Source of the DNA: Mageeibacillus sp. UBA3708
Lineage (GTDB): Bacteria > Bacillota > Clostridia > Saccharofermentanales > Saccharofermentanaceae
Direction: 5' to 3'
DNA length: 9,887 nt
NCBI GenBank assembly: GCA_002371375.1
Contig: DFIB01000225.1
Location: 1 to 9,887, forward strand
Of the stretch, positions 5,395 to 9,887 are shown in pieces; position 1 is the stretch's first letter, and the number at the start of each line of letters is the position of its first letter. The notes under the pieces are model-generated. The model was given only the letters and a program-made list of their open reading frames with translations. It did not search any database and was not told where the DNA came from. The position numbers and the translations under genes are program-made.

Positions 5395-7467
5395 CTATCC
5401 GTAGTTCTCCTTGAGATAGACCTGATACCGCGAATTGATTATTTCCGCTACACGTTCAATTTCTTTCCCGTCCTCGTTCATGGAACAAAGTTCTTCATAG
5501 AAAATGTTGAACATACCCCAGTCAAACGTAATAACAGTATCTGCACTCCCGATGGCCTCCCTGATATATGAGACATACTCATCTTCCGGATAAACATTCT
5601 GATCGATCGAATTCCTGAGATAACCTTCAAGAATAGTATCTTTGACCGGATACTGTTCGTAGGATGAAGCCAGTTTCTGGATATCATCTTCAAATATCCT
5701 CGAGATAAGCTGCCAGCATGCATCCGGATTCTTTGAATCGGATGATATTGCCATACAGCCATATGGTTCGATAGTATGACAAGAACCATACGTGGAAGGG
5801 AATCCGATAAACACTGCCTTATCATCAATAGTTCTGAACATATATGACAGAGTCTGAGGCCTGTTATCTATAAAGCGAGCCATCAGGTACTTCTCATCAG
5901 CTAATCCCTCAATCGTATCGAAAGCTGTCTTCGCATCGTTGGATGACAATCCGTATCTGCCTGCATGAACTAATAATCTCTTGAAGTCTTCCTTATCAGG
6001 AATGGCCGCATTCTTGATCATATACTCGGTCTCATACCGGACAGCCATATCGACAATATCATAGTCATAGAGTTGACAATAGAGCTGCTTATTGAGTTCA
6101 GAAGCCTTGATATCCGCATCCATGAATGATACGTTATTTGTATCCCATACAGATGAGGTTCCCCAATAACCATTCAAATTATATGATGAGAAAACTTCAT
6201 ATGTTGCAGAAGGTTCTATCATTATATTCTTGATCGACCCGGTCATATTATCGGTAATATCAGGTGTGAGATAACGATACATGTCTATTACCATCCCGTT
6301 TCTTCCCATGTACCCGTAATCATTATCATTGCCATAGATGATATCCGGAGCACCCTCAGACGTATATCTCCTTATGATCTCTGCTTTACGCTGTTGCGCC
6401 TCCTTAGCATCAGAATACTTATAGTTATCCGTGTAATCCTCCACCACAGCAAAGAACTGATCCTGTGAACTGTTAAATTCTTGTACGGCATACATCAATA
6501 CAGGATCAGTCATTGTTCCATAGCCGGCAATCCGTATCTTCTCACGTTTGCTGTAATCGAGGTCTTTATCATGATCGAATCTGATTATCTCGTAGTTACC
6601 ATCAGGATATACATAACTCATATAGAAGATGTCGTCATCCACTGTATGCAGTCCTCTGCCTCTGACAGGCATCTCACCCGGCTGAGGAACGATCATATTA
6701 TTGAAGTCGCCCACAACAGTTATACTGCGAGTGCTGATATCCAAGGACATCAGTCTGTTACCATTTATGTAATAATTACCAAAGAAAGAACTCTGTTCCG
6801 CTCCTATATCATCCCCGTTACATACTAATTCATATGATTCGGAATCAAGATCCAATCTGTATATATTTATTCCGGGGAAAAGATCTTCCACAGCATAGTA
6901 ACCATCTTGCTTTATCACCAAAGGATGATAATAAGAAGGTTCAAATTCAGTGTGGATACTTTTTAGCAGTTCAAAACCGTCTGAGAACACCAACACCGCG
7001 TCACAGGTTGCAGCTACAAAGCCTGTATCGGTTGCATAAACCTTGCTGATATCCACGGGCAGATTATCAGCTATCTGTTCAGGAGCAGAATCTGACGGAT
7101 CGCAACGGTACACACTGTTCCCGCTAACTATATACAGGACACCATTCCTGATACAGAATGAATTACTATTTCCTGCGGCCATAACAGCAGAACCGTATTC
7201 ATTACCATCTCTGTCTATGTATTCAATAAACAGGTTGCTCCCGACACAATTGACGATAACCGTATTATCTCCAATTGCGCCTGCAAACAATATATCATTA
7301 ACAGAATCATCAGTTGTCTTATGATACAATTCATACTTGCTCGTTCTGAATGAAGTTCCGTCATCTCGGATCACTGTCCGGAACTCGTTATGACCACACC
7401 CGCATAGAACATATGCAATGCATAATGTCATAGCAAATTGACAGATCATTATTCTCTTTTGCATCAT
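5395..7467 (-). CDS. Lipoprotein with beta-rich N-terminal half and extracellular solute-binding domain
   Basis: 690 aa. The signal peptide ends in a lipobox LCGC with the lipidated cysteine at residue 24, so the protein is anchored outside the membrane. Residues about 40-305 are beta-rich with repeating short strands and turns (for example NGVLYIVSGNSVYRCD, DTGFVAATCDAVLVFSDG), consistent with a propeller-like sensor or binding domain. From about residue 308 a family 1 type solute-binding domain starts: KIRIAGYG, then VLMYAVQEFNSSQDQF, and EGAPDIIYGN at about 371-380, running to near the C-terminus. Plain binding proteins are about 400-450 aa, so this is a fusion. Its ATG overlaps the TGA of the upstream lipoprotein gene (ATGA), with GGGAG 7 bases before; a second ATG follows immediately. 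It is the natural partner of the MalF/MalG permeases at 2890-4870. The ligand is not identifiable. Confidence 0.85.
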   Translation of the reverse strand: MMQKRIMICQFAMTLCIAYVLCGCGHNEFRTVIRDDGTSFRTSKYELYHKTTDDSVNDILFAGAIGDNTVIVNCVGSNLFIEYIDRDGNEYGSAVMAAGNSNSFCIRNGVLYIVSGNSVYRCDPSDSAPEQIADNLPVDISKVYATDTGFVAATCDAVLVFSDGFELLKSIHTEFEPSYYHPLVIKQDGYYAVEDLFPGINIYRLDLDSESYELVCNGDDIGAEQSSFFGNYYINGNRLMSLDISTRSITVVGDFNNMIVPQPGEMPVRGRGLHTVDDDIFYMSYVYPDGNYEIIRFDHDKDLDYSKREKIRIAGYGTMTDPVLMYAVQEFNSSQDQFFAVVEDYTDNYKYSDAKEAQQRKAEIIRRYTSEGAPDIIYGNDNDYGYMGRNGMVIDMYRYLTPDITDNMTGSIKNIMIEPSATYEVFSSYNLNGYWGTSSVWDTNNVSFMDADIKASELNKQLYCQLYDYDIVDMAVRYETEYMIKNAAIPDKEDFKRLLVHAGRYGLSSNDAKTAFDTIEGLADEKYLMARFIDNRPQTLSYMFRTIDDKAVFIGFPSTYGSCHTIEPYGCMAISSDSKNPDACWQLISRIFEDDIQKLASSYEQYPVKDTILEGYLRNSIDQNVYPEDEYVSYIREAIGSADTVITFDWGMFNIFYEELCSMNEDGKEIERVAEIINSRYQVYLKENYG

Positions 7468-8537
7468 ACTAATTCTCCCGTTGATGCATTTACAAACACA
7501 GAGTAAACCTGATTGCTTGCCGGATAGTATGCCTTATATCTCCATATTGGGACAGTTGTAAATTCTTCACCGATATTATCCGGTTCATCAGACCAAATCG
7601 GCGGTTGTTCATCAGGATCATATTCCGCGACCATTATATAGCCAAAAGAGATATCAAAAATAACAGGATCATTGCCAAACAGAGCCATTTGAGACTTAAT
7701 TCCTTTCACGCCGGATTCAAAGCATTCTCTTATTCCTTTAACTTGACATGAATCGACAGTTTCTTCATCAACTTCTACAAAGAATCTGGCATCATGGACA
7801 TACCAGTACCCTGCCTCATTTGTATATATGATTGCCCCGGACTCCATTCCCATACCATTGTATTTATCTGACCAGTTGATCCTGTAAGGTGAATAACCAT
7901 TTAGTATCGGAATACCATCCAGTGTTTGCCTGCGTATGGCATAGCCACTGTTATCGGAGAATGTCAGCACCTCCCAATAGTCAAACTGAGTCGGCAGTTT
8001 CTCATCATGCGGAATACTGTCAGGGGCATTGTGCGACATAGCGGTCAATACACCGGTATAGTCTCTGTCACACGGGGAGTTTCCTATATTAAGTTCGTAA
8101 AGTGCAGCCTCATTATTACGGCCTTTAGCAGGTTCCGCCAAGTAGAATCCGTTGTCTGCATTAACCGTAAGCGCTTCGTAATCGTTGCCGTTACCATCAG
8201 TATAATAATCATCAGAATCATAATGTGAAGCATACTCATTATCTGACGGGGACTTATAAGAGAATATATCAGAATTAAACTTACATTCTGCATAATTGTA
8301 ATCTTCAATATAGCGTGCTTTGTATATATATACTGTCTTGTCCTCGTTCACTTCTGAATAAGACGCATTGATACTGACACCATCACATGAGCCCGTGATA
8401 CGGTGATCTTTAAGTGTTACTCCCGGCAGAATCTCAGGGTTGTCTTCTGTAATCTTGTTATCGTTATTACAAGATGATAAAGAAATCAATATTGTTGTGA
8501 ACAATACGATCGATACTATCCTATTAGCACTATTCAT
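7464..8537 (-). CDS. Lipoprotein of unknown function, YycI/PepSY-like C-terminal end
   Basis: 357 aa from ATG 8537, with GGTGAGG 8 bases upstream. The signal peptide has a hydrophobic stretch (IVSIVLFTTILISL) and the lipobox LSSC, Cys23 being lipidated. The mature protein is acidic and rich in Asp, Asn and Tyr, with an especially acidic stretch near residues 100-120. The C-terminal strands, VPIWRYKAYY then VYSVFVNASTGELV, resemble the final strand pair of PepSY and YycH/YycI-type extracellular domains, where a strand ends in N-A-x-T-G-E. That is a similarity seen by eye and no function follows from it. It is the first gene of a two-gene unit, overlapping the solute-binding lipoprotein by 4 bases, so the two are made together and probably act together at the cell surface. 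Confidence 0.8.
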   Translation of the reverse strand: MNSANRIVSIVLFTTILISLSSCNNDNKITEDNPEILPGVTLKDHRITGSCDGVSINASYSEVNEDKTVYIYKARYIEDYNYAECKFNSDIFSYKSPSDNEYASHYDSDDYYTDGNGNDYEALTVNADNGFYLAEPAKGRNNEAALYELNIGNSPCDRDYTGVLTAMSHNAPDSIPHDEKLPTQFDYWEVLTFSDNSGYAIRRQTLDGIPILNGYSPYRINWSDKYNGMGMESGAIIYTNEAGYWYVHDARFFVEVDEETVDSCQVKGIRECFESGVKGIKSQMALFGNDPVIFDISFGYIMVAEYDPDEQPPIWSDEPDNIGEEFTTVPIWRYKAYYPASNQVYSVFVNASTGELV

Positions 8538-8567
8538 TATTAATACCTCACCAAAACAGCAGATTTA

Positions 8568-8603
8568 ATATTACTGTATCAAACACATGTGTCAAAGTTG
8601 TCA
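8568..8603 (-). promoter_or_regulatory. Promoter with 20-bp shared element, in front of the lipoprotein operon
   Basis: The minus strand reads TGACAACTTTGACACATGTG at 8603-8584, identical over 20 bases to 4908-4889. TTGACA (8595-8590) is followed after 16 bases by TAATAT (8573-8568). Transcription would start near 8561, leaving a short leader carrying the GGTGAGG ribosome site of the 357-aa lipoprotein. Sequence outside the 20 bases is not conserved except the -10 position, which points to a shared regulator site overlapping the -35. Confidence 0.7.
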
Positions 8604-8658
8604 CATAACACCCTGAATCCGCCGGGAATAACTTGATAATTAACTGATTGCCATCATG

Positions 8659-9090
8659 TTATGCGGTCCACGATGCCGAGACTGTCTGGCTTTTTGAGTA
8701 AAAATTCGAGTTGGATTTAATCCTGTATCTTTCTCCTTTATCACCATAACCGCTTTTGTATGATGCGGTATTTCCAGACACACCAATCTTACCAAATCCC
8801 GAAGCGGTATAAGTAAAAGTAAGATATGAGTCACTCACCTGAGTATCGCCTTTGTAAGGTCTGAAATATATCTCATAACCTCCAGGATGTGTTCCCGACG
8901 GCATTCCTGAAAAAGAAACTGAAGATACATAAACGTACCAACTATAATTGTTGTCATTTACGCTCTGATTAACACTGTAATAATTATGATTACTGCTCGA
9001 CAAAGTAAAGCTAAGGCTTGCAGCATTGAGATTAATAGTAACAGCAATCATAGTTATAACTGAAATCAAAAATGTAATTACCCTTTTCAT
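8659..9090 (-). CDS. Small secreted Ser/Tyr/Asn-rich protein, unknown function
   Basis: 143 aa from ATG 9090, with AGGTGA 4 bases upstream. The N-terminus is a clear Sec signal peptide: basic MKR, a hydrophobic stretch to about residue 20, and a likely cleavage after NLNA or NLNAA (residues about 23-24). No lipobox or LPxTG motif is seen. The mature part, about 120 residues, has no cysteine and alternates short polar and aromatic strands (SWYVYVSSVSF, YEIYFRPYKG, YLTFTYTASG, ending SKSQTVSASWTA), suggesting a small beta-sandwich. It vaguely recalls small secreted proteins of the DUF2712 kind found near bacteriocin-type transporters in Firmicutes; I am not sure of this. The gene follows agrD by 44 nt and is probably in the same unit, so it may be a quorum-controlled or cell-surface effector. 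Confidence 0.75.
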   Translation of the reverse strand: MKRVITFLISVITMIAVTINLNAASLSFTLSSSNHNYYSVNQSVNDNNYSWYVYVSSVSFSGMPSGTHPGGYEIYFRPYKGDTQVSDSYLTFTYTASGFGKIGVSGNTASYKSGYGDKGERYRIKSNSNFYSKSQTVSASWTA

Positions 9091-9110
9091 TCTCTCACCT
9101 CATTTCTTTG

Positions 9111-9138
9111 TTAATCCATAATTGATGGAGTCTGTCAA
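9111..9138 (-). promoter_or_regulatory. Weak candidate promoter for the secreted-protein gene
   Basis: A perfect TTGACA (9138-9133) overlaps the end of agrD and is followed after 16 bases by GATTAA (9116-9111), the same spacing as the two shared-element promoters but with a poor -10. A small hairpin, TCCAT with ATGGA, lies in the spacer. It could give independent expression of the 143-aa protein, or be chance. Confidence 0.25.
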
Positions 9139-9266
9139 ATGTTCTTCTTCGGTCTCTTTGGCTGATGGAAGTAGATTGGTGATCTTACTCCGTCACCGTC
9201 AGATTCAACTCTTCTCTTCAGTGTCTTACCTACAACACTCAAGATCTTACGTTCTGTCTTCTTCAT
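9135..9266 (-). CDS. agrD: AgrD-type cyclic autoinducer prepeptide with serine core (predicted lactone)
   Basis: 43 aa from ATG 9266, overlapping the end of agrB by 20 bases, with AAAGGAGG (9282-9275) 8 bases upstream. It has the three-part AgrD layout: an amphipathic basic N-terminal helix (KKTERKILSVVGKTLKRR, residues 2-19), a short core, and a charged tail. The tail HQPKRPKK matches the HQPxxP signature of clostridial AgrD peptides (C. perfringens AgrD has the core CLWFT before HQPEEP). Here the core is S29-P-I-Y-F33: serine replaces the usual cysteine, and there is no cysteine anywhere in the peptide. AgrB would be expected to close an ester (lactone) ring between Ser29 and Phe33, as is known for serine-type peptides such as the Enterococcus FsrB-processed pheromone. 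The exact N-terminal tail (some of ...DGVR) is unknown. Confidence 0.85.
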   Translation of the reverse strand: MKKTERKILSVVGKTLKRRVESDGDGVRSPIYFHQPKRPKKNI

Positions 9267-9843
9267 AACAAGGCCCTCCTTTCTCAGTTGTTTTTGCCAG
9301 AATCATTGATGACGCACATATCACAAAACCCATTTCCAGGAATGAAATGTAATAAGATGTGTCACTCAACAATCTCAACAAGACTAAAAATACAGATGCA
9401 GTAAGCAACCATTTCCGTGATGCCTTGACAGTTGCTGTATACTCTTCCGGGGACAAATCCAGGTTTTTATTGTTTACTGTTCCAATAATATAAATGACTA
9501 CCATAGCAGCTACCGTAAGCACTGTAATTATCCAGTCATAAGGAACAATTGTTATACAAACAAAAATAACCAACAAACATGTCATGACGGACATGATTAT
9601 GCAGCCAAAATTAGTCTTACAATGAAAACCACCGGTATGTATTCTCAAAACCGAGAATGCAAGTGTAAACAATAATACTTCTATAAAATAACCGCATACA
9701 AGTGCGATCACAAGAATAACAGCATGAGCAATTATACTCTCGAGAATAACTTGCAACTCGTACGAATAGAACGGTTTGTCTTCCGGCGAGACAATATCAT
9801 AGATTACCATTCTATCAACAATGCGATTGCAAAGTAACTCCAC
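9247..9843 (-). CDS. agrB: AgrB-type accessory gene regulator, peptide-processing membrane protease
   Basis: 198 aa from GTG 9843, with AGGAGG 6 bases upstream. Several membrane helices are visible from about residue 36 to 185. The AgrB active-site signature is intact: R67-x-x-TGG-F-H74, then C81 seven residues later, the same H-x6-C spacing as the catalytic His77 and Cys84 of S. aureus AgrB. A cytoplasmic NNKNLDLSPEE stretch at about 123-133 matches the NK-P-L-type loop of the family. The protein cuts the AgrD prepeptide at its C-terminal side and helps cyclise it. Its 3' end overlaps agrD by 20 bases, so the two are translationally coupled. Length is normal for the family (about 190-210). 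AgrC and AgrA genes are not seen downstream and may be upstream of 9887. Confidence 0.93.
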   Translation of the reverse strand: MELLCNRIVDRMVIYDIVSPEDKPFYSYELQVILESIIAHAVILVIALVCGYFIEVLLFTLAFSVLRIHTGGFHCKTNFGCIIMSVMTCLLVIFVCITIVPYDWIITVLTVAAMVVIYIIGTVNNKNLDLSPEEYTATVKASRKWLLTASVFLVLLRLLSDTSYYISFLEMGFVICASSMILAKTTEKGGPCYEEDRT

Positions 9844-9855
9844 GACTTGCCTCCT

Positions 9856-9872
9856 GAATACTTATTGTATTC
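9856..9872 (-). promoter_or_regulatory. Inverted repeat at the agrB promoter
   Basis: GAATAC and GTATTC form a perfect 6-bp inverted repeat around 5 bases, just before the agrB ribosome site. On the minus strand a TACAAT (9869-9864) lies inside it and could be the -10; the matching -35 would fall at or beyond the window end, so it cannot be checked. If real, the dyad would overlap the -10 and could act as an operator. Confidence 0.35.
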
Positions 9873-9887
9873 AAAATAGCAAATAGA

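Noticed and set aside
5028..5414. Plus-strand frame of 128 codons with FWDSCGF heptapeptide repeats
   Set aside because: The repeats come from the 21-bp array; there is no ribosome site, and the frame runs across a promoter, the antisense of the small gene and a hairpin.

Overview
The window reads as a Gram-positive, Clostridia-type chromosome, perhaps Lachnospiraceae- or Ruminococcaceae-like. The signs are an AgrB/AgrD pair with the clostridial HQP-x-x-P tail, two lipobox lipoproteins, sugar-type (CUT1) ABC permeases and strong AGGAGG ribosome sites. The family-level placement is only a guess. All genes I accept lie on the minus strand, so the biological order runs from high to low coordinates.

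Module 1 (9887-8659) is peptide signalling: an AgrB-type peptide processing protease, a 43-codon AgrD-type prepeptide that is not separately called by a 60-aa ORF cutoff, and a 143-aa secreted serine/tyrosine-rich protein. The AgrD core has serine where cysteine is usual (VRSPIYF followed by HQPKRP), which predicts a lactone rather than a thiolactone autoinducer. The receptor kinase (AgrC) and regulator (AgrA) are not in the window and may lie upstream.

Module 2 (8603-5395) holds two overlapping lipoprotein genes: a 357-aa lipoprotein of unknown function, and a 690-aa lipoprotein that joins a beta-rich, possibly propeller-like N-terminal half to an extracellular solute-binding domain.

Module 3 (5394-4871) is a 524-bp interval that is not empty. 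It holds a hairpin after the lipoprotein operon, an array of three 21-bp repeats with helically phased GGG and T5 tracts, a good promoter, a small gene that is complete only if a -1 frameshift is assumed at an A-rich stretch, and a 20-bp element identical to the one in front of module 2.

Module 4 (4870-146) is a tightly packed operon (gaps of 1, 10 and 1 nt): MalF-type permease, MalG-type permease, HlyD/MacA-type adaptor, and a two-helix protein with a MacB-like extracellular core. No ATPase is encoded in the window, so both transporter types need one from elsewhere. Positions 1-102 hold two copies of a 51-bp palindromic repeat.

My reading, which is inference, is that the locus forms a quorum-sensing-linked envelope system. 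The solute-binding lipoprotein and its permeases are in separate transcription units but share an identical 20-bp promoter element, so they are probably co-regulated. The pairing of importer-type permeases with an exporter-type adaptor and MacB-like protein is unusual. By eye the permease/adaptor half is richer in GC than the agr half.
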